Under the pieces are notes generated by a model. It did not search any database, had not been told where the DNA came from, and saw only the letters and a program-made list of their open reading frames with translations. Positions 7,654-17,419 of a DNA stretch of 50,880 nt are shown here, one piece after another. The translations under genes were made by a program, and so were the position numbers. The stretch's first letter is position 1. Every line of letters starts with the position of its first letter. Origin of the DNA: Kiritimatiellia bacterium (GTDB taxonomy: Bacteria; Verrucomicrobiota; Kiritimatiellia; CAIQIC01; Lenti-01); contig JAFTAH010000127.1 in assembly GCA_017458625.1 (NCBI GenBank), forward strand, positions 1-50,880. The letters run 5' to 3'.

Positions 7654-10600
7654 TCAGTTGCCGGAGGCGGAGTAGGTGCGGAGGGAGAGGAGGATGTCGG
7701 AGACGGGGAGGAGGTCGAGGGTGCCGTCGGCGTTGAGGTCGGCGCCCTGGAGGAAAGCCTGGACGGCCTTGTCGCGGTCGGTGTTCATGGCGCCGGCGGG
7801 GAGGATGAGGAGCCAGCGGGTGTTCCAGACGGAGCGGCCGAAGAGGCGGGAGGAGGAGGCGGGGGAGTCTTCGTCGAGGTCGTCTTCGTCGAGGACGCAG
7901 CGGAAGGAGGGGTACTTGCGGATGCGGGCGGCGAGATCGATGCCGCCGGTGTATCCGTCGTAGAGGGGCTGCCAGTCGGGGTCGTCGAGCTGGGTGGAAC
8001 CGACGGGGTACGGGAGCGGGATGACCTGGTCGACGACGTTGAAGGAGAGGATGGTGTCGGCCTGGCCGGGGAAGCGCATGCGGTCGGCACCGACGGGGAG
8101 GAGGTAGGCGACGGGGGTGGTGGAGAGGAGGCCGGGGCCGTCGTAGCCTTCGGCGGGCTTGCCATAGTCGGCGAGGCAGACGGAGGCGGAGGCGATGCGG
8201 GTGGAGTAGTAGGTGGAGTCGAAGGCGTGGTCGCCGCCTTCGAGGGGGCGGCCGAAGTAGTTGTGGGCGAAGTCGATGGTGGTGGAGAAGGGGATGACGA
8301 AGCCGGGCTCGGGGAGGTAGGAGTTGGAGGTGGTGGTGTCGGAGAAGGGCTGGCAGTAGCGGCGGTATTCGGGGAGGGAGCGGAGGTCGGGGACGAGGTG
8401 CTTGCGGAGCTCGGTGCGCCAGGCGGAGTCGTCGTCGGCGCCGATGCGGAAGAGTTCGCGGCGGAGGCTGAAGGTGGTGCGGTCCTTCTGGGGATTGTTG
8501 AGGCCGAGGCGGGGCTTGAGGACAAGCCAGTTGGCGTGCATGCGGGCGAGGATGTCGGAGAGGCCGGGGTCGCCGATGCCGTCGGCGAGGAGGGGGCCGC
8601 GGTCGTTGGGCTCGAGGTTGCCGAGGGCGCGGGAGGCGATGATCTGGCGGCGGAAGTCGGCGGCGGCGGCGGGGTCGGCGGAGAGGAGGCCGGTCTCGTA
8701 GTCGTAGGCCTGGGCGGCGAGGTAGGCGTACTTCTGAGCGAGGTCGAAGGCGGCGCGATAGCGGGTGAGGGCGGCATTGCGGAGCTGGCGGAAGAACATG
8801 TCGCGGTAGCGGAGGCGGGAGATGGTGTTGACGACAGAGGCGCGGTGGGCGGCGCGATCGGCGAGGATGAGGTCGCCTTCGGCGATGAGGTTGTCGATGG
8901 TGCGGTAGGCGTTGAGGCAGGCGGCCCAGGCGGAGAGGACGTCGGAGTAGGACTCGTGGAGGTCGGAGACGGTGTCGGCGAGGTCCTTGTAGGCGTCGAT
9001 CTTGTCGCCGACGTAGTCCTTGAGCTTGTCGGAGATGTCGTTGGCGTAGTCGAGGATTTCGGAAGCGTATTCGGAAGAGGCGACGACATTGGCGGCGGCG
9101 ACTTCGGAGAGGCCGAGGACGGAGCGGGTGGCGGCGGCGGGGCCGGCGGCGATGGCGTTGACGATGGCGGAGGGGTCGGTGTTGATGGTGAGGCCGGCGC
9201 CGACAACGTGGGGGGCGGCCAAGTTGATGGTGGTCTGCATCATCTGGACGGCGTTGTTGGCCTGTGCGGTGTTGGCCTTGACGAGGGAGGCGATGAACTT
9301 GACGGTCTGGGCGGCCATGCGGCCGGCGGAGTTGGCGCATTCGGCGGCGTAGTCGTCGTAGACGGCGCGGTAGCGGAGGTTGGCGAGGGATTCGGCGGTC
9401 TTGGTGAGCTCGAGCTGGTGGTTGAAGGCTGCGAGGGCGTTCTGGACGTCGACATAGGCGGCGATGAAGTCGCCATAGGCGACCTGGAGCTGGCCGCCGG
9501 CGCGGCGGGAGCCGGTGACGGAGGCGGGCTTCTGGATGAGGCCGTTGGCGGAGAGCTCGTAGGTGAGGCGAAGGACGCCGTTGGAGACGAGGTTGTCGTT
9601 CCAGAACTTGCCGTCCTTGTTGTCGAGCTTGTCGTTCTTGATGGAGATGTCGTAGGTGTAGACGCTGGCGGCGCCGGTGGAGGGGAGGGAGGAGAGGCCG
9701 TAGGGTTCGAGGTCGACCCACATGTAGTGGAGGAGGTCGGGGCCGTCGTAGCCCTGGGGGTAGGTGCCGGAGGGGCCGATGTCGCCGGCGTAAGGGTAGC
9801 CGTAGATGTCGATGAGGCGGGCGTTGTAGTCGCGTTCCTCGGCGCGGGTGGCGGAGGCGAGGTCGATCTGATAGTTCTGGAGCATGCGGAGGCGGCCGGC
9901 GTCGACCTGGGCGCGGTCGAGGACGGCGGCGGCGTTCTGGAGGGCGGAGACGGCGCGGTCGTAGATCTGCTCGAAGTGGGTGGCGTTGTCGTCCTGGGGC
10001 TCGAGGGGGGTGATGTCGAAGGGGATGGCGTGGGAGGAGAGGCCGATGGGGTTGAGGCCGGCGTCGAGGCGGTCGAGGGTGTCCTGGATGGAGGCGGCGG
10101 AGGCGGCGAGGGTGCGGAGGTCAACGGCGGTGGCGCGGTCGATGCGGGAGAGGCCGGCATCGGCGAAGGCCTCGGCGATGGTGGCCTCGTCGGCGCTGGT
10201 CCAGAGGGGGTGGTCGACATTCCAGACGATGTCGGGGTCGGCGAGGTCGGCGAGGGCGGAGTTGGTGACGCCGTTGTCGGTCCAGGTGCGGAGGTAGGCG
10301 AGCAGGCCGTCAGTGCCGACGGCGACGATGGAGGGGGATTCATCGAGGGTTTCGGCGGGGAGGGCGGAATCCCAGACGCGGAATTCGTCGAGGGTGCCGG
10401 AGAAGCCGCCGCCGAGGAGGAGGAAGGTGTCGCCATGGGTGAAGTCGGAGACGATGCCGGCGGGGAGGGTGGCGGTGTTGTGGGCGCCATTGACGTCGTT
10501 GTAGAGGTGGACGATGGTGGTGTCGGGGGCTCCGGCGTCGGCGGGGACGTGGACGAGGGCGAGGCGGCCGCGGGTCGGGCAGGGGGCGACGGGGATGGTG

Positions 10601-13600
10601 GAGAGGCGGTTGGTGAGGATGCTGTGCTCGGTGATGGGGAAGCCTTCCTCGGTGGTGCCGCCGACGGTGTCCTGGGGAAGGAGCTCGTAGGTGGAGGCGA
10701 CGAGCTGGGCGGAGGCGGGGTCGACGGAGAGAACCAGGAGGGAGTGGTAGCGGGAGAAGGCGAGGAGGTCGCCGGCGGGGGCGTTGGAGAGGGTGTTGAA
10801 GGAGAGCTCGAAGGTGAAGGCGCCGTCGCCGAGGTCGTCGGGGGTGAAGGGGAGGTCGCCGTCGGCGAAGAGGAAGGTCTCGGGCTCGAAGACGAGCTGG
10901 TGGACGGTTCCGGGGATGTCGGAGGCGGGGAGAAGGGAGTTGGCAACGACCCAGTCGAGGGCGGCGCCGACGCCGCCACGGGTGGCCCATTCGCCATAGC
11001 CGAAGCCGCGCTCGGGCTTGGTGTCGAGGTAGCCGGCGCCGATGGCGTCGCCACCTTCGAGGTAGGCCTTGCGGGCGGTGAGGTCGACGACGGCCTCGGC
11101 GGCGGTGGCGAGCTTGGCGGCGGTCTCGGCGAAACGTTCCTCGTCGTAGTAGTCGACGTTGGCGACGGCGTCGGCGAGAAGCATCTCGGTCTTGGTGGGA
11201 GCGCCCCAGGAGAAGTTGGGGTTGCGGAGGAGGCGGTACCAGCCGGCGAGGGCGGAGAGGTAGTGGCCGTAGGCGTCGCCGTGGCCCTGCGGGAACTGGC
11301 GGGCGGCGTCGGTGGCGTCGACGAGGGCGTCGCCGTTTTCGGAGGTGATGTTGTAGTTGACGGCGTAGGCGACCTCGCCGGCGGTGATGCCCTTGGTGTA
11401 GTTCCAGGCGAGGCGGTTGTAGAAGGGGGCGGTGCGGACGGAGGGGGCGTCGGCGCCGGTGCGGCCGCGGAGGAGGGCCAGCTCCTCGTCGAGGAGGGAG
11501 GCGACCTGGTTGTCGAAGCTGAAGAGGCTGGTGGAGTATTCGGCGAACTGGGCCAGGGAGTCGGCGGTGTTGCCGGTGGTGGGGGAGGCGGTGTCGCCGT
11601 CGGAGTCGAAGCCGATGGTGGGGTTGAGGGCGTCGGCGTAGGCCTCGTTGCCGAGCAGGACGTAGAGGTCGGCGAGGCGTTCGGCGGCGAGGAGGAGCTG
11701 GGAGTTGGCGGCGCCGTCGTTGATGCCGAGGGCGAGGGACATGCTTTCGGCGCGGTCGAGGACGGTCTGGTAGAGCTGGATGAGGCCGACGTTGTTCAGG
11801 TTGTCCTGGTTGAGGGCGACGGGCCCGACGTAGGGGGCGCCGGCGGCCTGGATGGCGGTGACGTCGGTCTCGGCCTTGTTTTCGTAGAGGTCCTGCATGC
11901 GCTGGGTGAAGGGGGTGACGTTGTTGAGGACGCGCTGGACCCAGCCCTCGGCGAGGGTGGGGCCGCACCAGTCGGACCAGTTGGTGGTCATCACGGCGTA
12001 GGCGGGGGAGTTGGTGGAGGCGGCGCGGTAGCGGCAGGCGTAGTAGGTGTTGACGAGCTCGGCGAGGGAGGCGCCGGCGGCACCGAGGACGAAGCGGGTG
12101 AGGCCGACGGAAGTGTCGTCGAGCGGGAACTTGAGGGAGTAGTCGGAGAGGAAGTTGGTGGGGACGTTGCCGTCGGCGGGCGGCGTGGTGCGGCGCCACT
12201 CGAAGATGAAGTTCTCGGGGTGTCCCGCGAAGGCCTCGGTGTAGAGGACGGAGAGCTGCTCGGAGAGGAGGTTCTCGGGATCCTGGCGGGCGAGGACGGT
12301 GCCGGCGAAGTACTCGTTGGTGACGGCGAAGACGTGCATGGAGACGGGGGTGCCGTCGGGGATGTTCATGAGCTTGTTGGTGGAATCGTTCTCGATGAGG
12401 ACAACGTAGTTGGTGCCGCCGACGGCGGTGAGGGCGTAGTGGTCGCGGGGCACGTAGTTGATGTGGAGCTCTGGATTCGCGCTGGTGGTGAAGGCGGCGT
12501 CGCCCGGCTTGACGGGGGCGGTGGCGAGGCCGGCGATGGCGGTGTCCCAGGCGGTCTTGAGGGAGGCGTCGGCGAGGGTGGAGGGGACGATGTCCTTGAG
12601 GGCCTGGCGTTCGTCCGGGGCAAGGATGTTGGGGAGGAGGAAGCTGGCGGTGGGGCTGGTCTCCTGGGTGCCCAGGAAGCAGATGGCGGAGTCGGCCGGG
12701 CGGGTGGAGTCGACGTAGAAGCGGGAGGAGATGGTAGGGGGCAGGCCGGAGAAGCGGTACTTGCCGGCGCGGAAGGTCATGTTTCCGCCGTTGCCGACGT
12801 AGAAGCCTAGCTTGGCGAGGCGGTCGGCGACGGTGCCGTCGCCGGGGAGCGCGGCAGACTGGATGACGGTCGGGTCGTAGAGGATGACGGTGGAATCGGC
12901 GGTGGAGGGGCCGGGATAGACGAGGCCGATGGACTTGGCGTTCCAGACCTCGGGGAGGCCGTTGGCGGCGGTGGTGAGGGTCTGGCCGATGCGCATGACG
13001 GGGAGGTTGTCCGGCCAGCCGACGTGCCAGGTCCAGGTGGCGGGGGCGTCGACGAGGACGTTGGCGTCGGCCGGGCTGTCTATGGCGGAGAGCCAGGGGA
13101 TCGGGGTGCCCACGGCGGGCTGCTTGTTGGCGGCGAGGGAGGGGAACCAGAAGTTCTCCTGCATGGGGTAGTACATGTGGATGGGGAGCTCGCCGGCGGC
13201 GCGGCTCCAGATGGCGCCGAGGTGGTCGCGGAAGGCGCAGGGCTCGTCCTGCCCGGAGACGGCGTCCCAATAGTCGTTCGTGCACCACGGGTTGTCGAGG
13301 AGATCGAGCGGATGGGGACCGGGGAGGAGCAGGCCGACATCGGTGAAGCCGGAGAGTTCGTCGTACGTGGAGTCGGTGAGGAACACGCCAAGCCAGCGCA
13401 TGTGCATGCGGCCGCCGGAGGGGTATTGGACGAGGACGCCGGGGGCGGAGGTGGCGCCGGTGCCGTTGGTGACGTTAAGGTCGCAGCGGAGGGCCCAGAC
13501 GACGTAGCCGCCGGAGCCGGTGCGGACGAAGGCGTGCTCCTCGTTGGGATTGTAGCCGATGCCTGCGGGGTCGGGCTGGTGGTAGACGACGGGGATGGAG

Positions 13601-16194
13601 TCGGCGTGGAGGATGCAGGCGGCCAGGGCGGGGGCGCCGGGGCTGAACTTGAAGACGCGGTTGGCCTCGAGGGTGGTGTCGAAGCCCGTGTCGAGCGCGG
13701 TGCGGCGGTCGGAGAGGCCGTTGGGTTCGAGGTCGTCGGGCTCGTCGAAGGTGGCCAGGAAGGTCAGTCCGAATTCACCGGGAACGACCGTTTGGATGAT
13801 TTCATTTAAGCTTCGGGAGTAGTTGTGGATGGCCAGGGAGTCGAGGACGAGGCCGGCGGGGGCGGAGATGCCGGCATTGGCGGCACCGAGGACGTTGCCG
13901 CGGTAGTGGGCCTCGAGGGGCACGTCGGGGAGGTTGGTGTAGCTGGCGGTGGACAGGTTGTTGTCGAACCAGACGGCGAAGTGGTCGGTGTTGTTAAAGG
14001 AGAGGGCGTAGTCGTGCCAGGGCTCGTCGGGCCATTCGCGCTCCAGGGCGGTCAGGTCGCCCAGGGGCAGTTCCAGGGAGATGGGCGCATTGGTGGCGCC
14101 GGAGGGCTGGTCGATGCGGCAGACGAGGGAGGTGCCGGAGGAGGAGAAGTCGAAGGTGACGGTCGGGGAATCGCCGGAAGTGCCGCCGAACTGGAGGAGG
14201 CGGGCGTTGGCGAAGGCGGCGGGATTCGGGGCGAGGGTTTCCCAGTCGGGGCGGAGCGAGAAGGCAATGGTGAAGCCGTCGGCGGAGAAGTAGGCGCGGT
14301 CGGGCAGGGCGAGGCTGGAGGGGGCGTCGTCGAACTCGAGGGCGGAACCCTGCTGGGTGTAGGTGGCGTAGGCGGAGCCCTGCTGGGAGGCGAGAACGAT
14401 CTGGGGGGCCTCCTGGCGGCCGGGCCAGCAGGCACGGTAGACCTGCGGCAGGACGGGGAAGATCAGGGGCTCGGGCATGTCGGGTTGGAGCAGGCTGGAC
14501 CGCCACCAGACCTCGAGGGGCTTGTCGTCGGTGGTGACGGCGTAGATGACGGACGGATACTCGAAGGTCTCGTTGGTGGTGGCGGCGGAGACTTCGGCGC
14601 TGGAGGGGGCGTGGTAGAGCTGCGGGTTGTAGTTGCGGCCGGAGACGGGCGGGTAGATGTAGCCGGGGAGGGAGTCGTCGAGGGTCGCGTTCGCGGCAAG
14701 GAACGCGGGGCCGACGCCCGCGATGGAGCCGCCGCGGGCATCGATCTCGGTGCCGACAAGCCAGTCGGTCTCGGCCAGGGTGAAGAAGTTGGTGTCGGTG
14801 CGCAGGACGGAGTGGACGGGGATGAACCAGATGTTGTCGTTCGCCGTCAGCTTGAGCAGGGAGAAGCCGGAGGCGGAGGTGGAGAACTGGCCGTCGGCAG
14901 GGGCGCGGGCATGGTCGGGCGGGTCCTGGTATTCGCAGAGCGAGGCGGAGTAGTCGTCGGGGATGAGCAGGGGGGTGCCGGGGTCGGCGGCGTCGTCGCC
15001 GCGGAGGAAGAGCTGGGCGTCGGTGGGCCAGGAGGCGGCGTAGTGGTCGAGCTCGAAGGGCCAGAGGGTGCCGAAGGGGTCGTATTCCTCCCAGTAGACG
15101 GGCAGGTGGGCGGGGAAGTCGTCGGTGGGGCGGAGCGGGAAGACGGCATTATTCTTGGGGGAGTAGGCGTGCTCGCCGCGGTGCTGGTAGTAGTAGTCGC
15201 CGCGCAGGTCGCCGGTGTCCACCTTCTGCGGGAAGGGGACGAGGTTGGTGATGGCGTAGCCGGCCCCGGAGGGGCGGATGGCGCGGCCGATGGTCGCCGG
15301 GATGGTGGTCACGTCGGGCTGGGCGACCTCGATGACCTGGACCGCCTTGATGGTATCGTAGGCGCCGGTGTCGTAGTAGGCCATGACCACCTGGCCGCGC
15401 GGGGTGCCGAAGACGCGCAGGGCGTGGGCGTCCGGGTCCAGGAAGAGGCCGCTGACGACCGCGTTGGTGAGAATCTGGGGGGAAGAGGAGGAGGCGTTGG
15501 TGACGGTGCCGCGTTGCGCCTCGATGATGTCCGGATCACCGTAGAACTTCACGAACTTGCCGCTCAGGTCGACCGCCGGGGCGTTGTAGGGCGGCTCGGT
15601 CCAGAAGATGCGGAAGGGCCGCGTTTGCGCCACGCCCGCCAGGACGTAGGTGTGGGCATAGGTGGTGCCGTCGGTCCGGATCCAGGTGAACTCGTAGTTG
15701 CCGCCCCGGGTCACGTAGACGTTGCGGCCTTGTGGATCGAAGAGGAACGCGGCCTGCTCGGCGGGGGAGTTGGTGTAGAACGCATACGTGGCCGCCCAGT
15801 CGACCTTGGCGGGCGGTTCCAAAGGCTCGCCAAGGTAGTATTCGGGCTGGATGCGGTCGACGACGAAGCCCGAGGGGTCGGAGTTCATCTGGACGTGGTC
15901 CTGCCCGACCACGGTGGCCAGGGAGAGGTTTGCGGGATCCGCAGCCGCGACGAAGCGGACGGGAACTACGTAGTTCGAGGCCAGCCAGGCGTTGGTCGTC
16001 GCGTCCGTCGTGTTCCGAACGACCGGCGAGGCAATCGGCCCCAGCGTGTACGTCGGCAACGAGTCCGCGCGCGCCGACGAGGCGGCGGCCCCCAGGATCG
16101 CCAGCAGGACGGCAAATGCACGCAACCGCCCCCCGCGCGGAACGGCACAGGCGCGGGAACGGCGGACGGCGGAGGAAGGGCGGGCGGATTTCAT
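7654..16194 (-). CDS. Giant secreted LamG-domain protein (2846 aa)
   Basis: A signal peptide (about 1-44, arginine-rich start, hydrophobic core, cleavage after ASSARA) directs export. Two concanavalin-like LamG modules are recognisable at about 640-790 and 1790-1945, each ending in the typical 'LD(S/E)(L/F)xx(H/W)(N/D)xxL' strand. Regions between are beta-rich. Residues about 1500-1770 are mostly helical. From about 2075 to 2530 comes a long alpha-helical and coiled-coil section, interrupted at about 2135 by a distinctive GYPYAGDIGPSGTYPQGYDG segment. The C-terminus (about 2818-2838) carries a DLNADGTLDLLPVSDILLSL motif, which resembles half a dockerin or an EF-hand calcium loop. It is preceded by AGGAG seven or so bases before the ATG. 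It is the last gene of a run with the tail-collar and 579-residue genes. Function is unknown; a giant adhesin, a secreted toxin-like shell or a surface fibre are all possible. Confidence 0.88.
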   Translation of the reverse strand: MKSARPSSAVRRSRACAVPRGGRLRAFAVLLAILGAAASSARADSLPTYTLGPIASPVVRNTTDATTNAWLASNYVVPVRFVAAADPANLSLATVVGQDHVQMNSDPSGFVVDRIQPEYYLGEPLEPPAKVDWAATYAFYTNSPAEQAAFLFDPQGRNVYVTRGGNYEFTWIRTDGTTYAHTYVLAGVAQTRPFRIFWTEPPYNAPAVDLSGKFVKFYGDPDIIEAQRGTVTNASSSSPQILTNAVVSGLFLDPDAHALRVFGTPRGQVVMAYYDTGAYDTIKAVQVIEVAQPDVTTIPATIGRAIRPSGAGYAITNLVPFPQKVDTGDLRGDYYYQHRGEHAYSPKNNAVFPLRPTDDFPAHLPVYWEEYDPFGTLWPFELDHYAASWPTDAQLFLRGDDAADPGTPLLIPDDYSASLCEYQDPPDHARAPADGQFSTSASGFSLLKLTANDNIWFIPVHSVLRTDTNFFTLAETDWLVGTEIDARGGSIAGVGPAFLAANATLDDSLPGYIYPPVSGRNYNPQLYHAPSSAEVSAATTNETFEYPSVIYAVTTDDKPLEVWWRSSLLQPDMPEPLIFPVLPQVYRACWPGRQEAPQIVLASQQGSAYATYTQQGSALEFDDAPSSLALPDRAYFSADGFTIAFSLRPDWETLAPNPAAFANARLLQFGGTSGDSPTVTFDFSSSGTSLVCRIDQPSGATNAPISLELPLGDLTALEREWPDEPWHDYALSFNNTDHFAVWFDNNLSTASYTNLPDVPLEAHYRGNVLGAANAGISAPAGLVLDSLAIHNYSRSLNEIIQTVVPGEFGLTFLATFDEPDDLEPNGLSDRRTALDTGFDTTLEANRVFKFSPGAPALAACILHADSIPVVYHQPDPAGIGYNPNEEHAFVRTGSGGYVVWALRCDLNVTNGTGATSAPGVLVQYPSGGRMHMRWLGVFLTDSTYDELSGFTDVGLLLPGPHPLDLLDNPWCTNDYWDAVSGQDEPCAFRDHLGAIWSRAAGELPIHMYYPMQENFWFPSLAANKQPAVGTPIPWLSAIDSPADANVLVDAPATWTWHVGWPDNLPVMRIGQTLTTAANGLPEVWNAKSIGLVYPGPSTADSTVILYDPTVIQSAALPGDGTVADRLAKLGFYVGNGGNMTFRAGKYRFSGLPPTISSRFYVDSTRPADSAICFLGTQETSPTASFLLPNILAPDERQALKDIVPSTLADASLKTAWDTAIAGLATAPVKPGDAAFTTSANPELHINYVPRDHYALTAVGGTNYVVLIENDSTNKLMNIPDGTPVSMHVFAVTNEYFAGTVLARQDPENLLSEQLSVLYTEAFAGHPENFIFEWRRTTPPADGNVPTNFLSDYSLKFPLDDTSVGLTRFVLGAAGASLAELVNTYYACRYRAASTNSPAYAVMTTNWSDWCGPTLAEGWVQRVLNNVTPFTQRMQDLYENKAETDVTAIQAAGAPYVGPVALNQDNLNNVGLIQLYQTVLDRAESMSLALGINDGAANSQLLLAAERLADLYVLLGNEAYADALNPTIGFDSDGDTASPTTGNTADSLAQFAEYSTSLFSFDNQVASLLDEELALLRGRTGADAPSVRTAPFYNRLAWNYTKGITAGEVAYAVNYNITSENGDALVDATDAARQFPQGHGDAYGHYLSALAGWYRLLRNPNFSWGAPTKTEMLLADAVANVDYYDEERFAETAAKLATAAEAVVDLTARKAYLEGGDAIGAGYLDTKPERGFGYGEWATRGGVGAALDWVVANSLLPASDIPGTVHQLVFEPETFLFADGDLPFTPDDLGDGAFTFELSFNTLSNAPAGDLLAFSRYHSLLVLSVDPASAQLVASTYELLPQDTVGGTTEEGFPITEHSILTNRLSTIPVAPCPTRGRLALVHVPADAGAPDTTIVHLYNDVNGAHNTATLPAGIVSDFTHGDTFLLLGGGFSGTLDEFRVWDSALPAETLDESPSIVAVGTDGLLAYLRTWTDNGVTNSALADLADPDIVWNVDHPLWTSADEATIAEAFADAGLSRIDRATAVDLRTLAASAASIQDTLDRLDAGLNPIGLSSHAIPFDITPLEPQDDNATHFEQIYDRAVSALQNAAAVLDRAQVDAGRLRMLQNYQIDLASATRAEERDYNARLIDIYGYPYAGDIGPSGTYPQGYDGPDLLHYMWVDLEPYGLSSLPSTGAASVYTYDISIKNDKLDNKDGKFWNDNLVSNGVLRLTYELSANGLIQKPASVTGSRRAGGQLQVAYGDFIAAYVDVQNALAAFNHQLELTKTAESLANLRYRAVYDDYAAECANSAGRMAAQTVKFIASLVKANTAQANNAVQMMQTTINLAAPHVVGAGLTINTDPSAIVNAIAAGPAAATRSVLGLSEVAAANVVASSEYASEILDYANDISDKLKDYVGDKIDAYKDLADTVSDLHESYSDVLSAWAACLNAYRTIDNLIAEGDLILADRAAHRASVVNTISRLRYRDMFFRQLRNAALTRYRAAFDLAQKYAYLAAQAYDYETGLLSADPAAAADFRRQIIASRALGNLEPNDRGPLLADGIGDPGLSDILARMHANWLVLKPRLGLNNPQKDRTTFSLRRELFRIGADDDSAWRTELRKHLVPDLRSLPEYRRYCQPFSDTTTSNSYLPEPGFVIPFSTTIDFAHNYFGRPLEGGDHAFDSTYYSTRIASASVCLADYGKPAEGYDGPGLLSTTPVAYLLPVGADRMRFPGQADTILSFNVVDQVIPLPYPVGSTQLDDPDWQPLYDGYTGGIDLAARIRKYPSFRCVLDEDDLDEDSPASSSRLFGRSVWNTRWLLILPAGAMNTDRDKAVQAFLQGADLNADGTLDLLPVSDILLSLRTYSASGN

Positions 16195-16311
16195 GGTCGT
16201 GGACTCCTGGGACGGTTGCGGGGAAGGCCGCCGGGGACAGGTTTGCGGAAGATCACGGCGGCGGGCGGGAGGGCGCTCCTAGGGCGGGGTCATGACGGGG
16301 CCGGCCGAGGA

Positions 16312-17361
16312 CTACGGCAGACGCATGATGAAGCAGAGCGCGTAGTAGGGCGGGCGGTTTTCGTGGGCCGCGTTGTCGCCGACGTACTCGATAAGATCGC
16401 TGTGCTCTATGGCCGCGTTGGAGCTGTCGCCGGCGAGGCCTTCCTTGCGGTAGCCATTGGCATTGCTGGCGTTGTAGTCGTCGTTGTAGGAAGTGAACTT
16501 GTGGTTGTGGCGGGGCATTTCCTGCAGGGACAACCTGTGCCTGGCCTCTCCGCCGGTGGAGCGAACGTTGTAGGTGTCGCTGCCGAGCGTGCCGACGCCG
16601 ACGATGAAGCGACCGCGCAGGTCGGGCGTGTTGTTCTTGCCGTCGCAGAGCGCCCAGCCGGAGGGAATCCCGCTCGCAGAGCCGCTCCACATGACGATGA
16701 CGCCGGCGGGGATGGCGCCCTTGCCGGTGATGTTGCCGGTGACGTCAAGGTTGCCGACGACCTTCGCGCCGGAGTTGAACGTGGCCTGGCCGCTGACGGA
16801 CGCCTTGCCGCCGATCTTGGCTTCGCCGGTAATCTCCGCCGATGGGGCGGTGATGCCGCGAGTGACCGCCAGCGCGCCGCCGACCGTGAAGTCGCTACTC
16901 GCCTGGGAGACGTCGCTGGCGAAGGAGGCGTAGGCGACGGGGAGGATTTCCTGGCGCGGGGAGATCTCGCCGGAGGAGCCGGAGACCTCGAGGCCGAGGT
17001 AGATGTGGTCGGCACTGCGCAGGGCGTTGAACGTCTCGCCCAGCGTCGCATGGGCGGCCCCGTCGACCGAGTTGCCGGAATCGTCGCCGAGCGCGACGTT
17101 GAAGTCGCCGGTGGTGGCGTCGAGCGTCACGTTGACGATGCGCCCCCACTGGACGGTGCCGCCGGAGGGCTCGGTGTAGAGGCGGAAGGTGACGGTCTGC
17201 GAGCGGTCCAGCGTGGCGTTGCCGTTGGCATCGCGGAGGGAGCCCTCGTAGGCGATGCGCGGGAGTGGCGCGGCGGCGGCCGGCAGGGCCAGGGCCAGGG
17301 CCAGGGCCGCAGCCAGGGCGGTAACGAGAGGACGGACGGACTTGTTCATGTTTGTCTTCAT
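16312..17361 (-). CDS. Secreted phage tail-collar domain protein
   Basis: The 349-residue product has a signal peptide (about 1-30, alanine/leucine core ending LPAAAAP). The N-terminal half contains an RIAYEGSLRD start and a LYTEPSGGTVQW strand that look like a small beta-domain also seen in exported proteins. Repeated short strands (VGGALAV, IGGKASV, VVGNLDV; about 165-215) suggest a trimeric beta-helical stem. The C-terminal third is a tail-collar domain: IPSGWALCDGKNNTPDLRGRF and the closing ENRPPYYALCFIMRL. Collar domains form trimeric receptor-binding tips on phage fibres; here a signal peptide and absence of any phage genes suggest a bacterial surface or secreted fibre tip. AAAGGAAC lies upstream of the ATG. 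It sits between the 579-residue gene and the giant gene. Confidence 0.88.
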   Translation of the reverse strand: MKTNMNKSVRPLVTALAAALALALALPAAAAPLPRIAYEGSLRDANGNATLDRSQTVTFRLYTEPSGGTVQWGRIVNVTLDATTGDFNVALGDDSGNSVDGAAHATLGETFNALRSADHIYLGLEVSGSSGEISPRQEILPVAYASFASDVSQASSDFTVGGALAVTRGITAPSAEITGEAKIGGKASVSGQATFNSGAKVVGNLDVTGNITGKGAIPAGVIVMWSGSASGIPSGWALCDGKNNTPDLRGRFIVGVGTLGSDTYNVRSTGGEARHRLSLQEMPRHNHKFTSYNDDYNASNANGYRKEGLAGDSSNAAIEHSDLIEYVGDNAAHENRPPYYALCFIMRLP

Positions 17362-17419
17362 GGGCGGGTTCCTTTGCTACATGCTACCAAAATCAGGGTT
17401 CGGAAGAACGGGATGAGGA

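Noticed and set aside
8227..12810. A 1527-residue open frame on the plus strand opposite the giant gene
   Set aside because: Its product is almost only Gly, Glu, Val, Asp and Ala with no domain; it is the reverse-strand shadow of a very GC-biased gene that has a signal peptide and LamG modules on the other strand.
16312..17361. Prophage remnant because of the tail-collar domain
   Set aside because: The protein has a signal peptide and no phage structural, lysis or integrase genes are near it.
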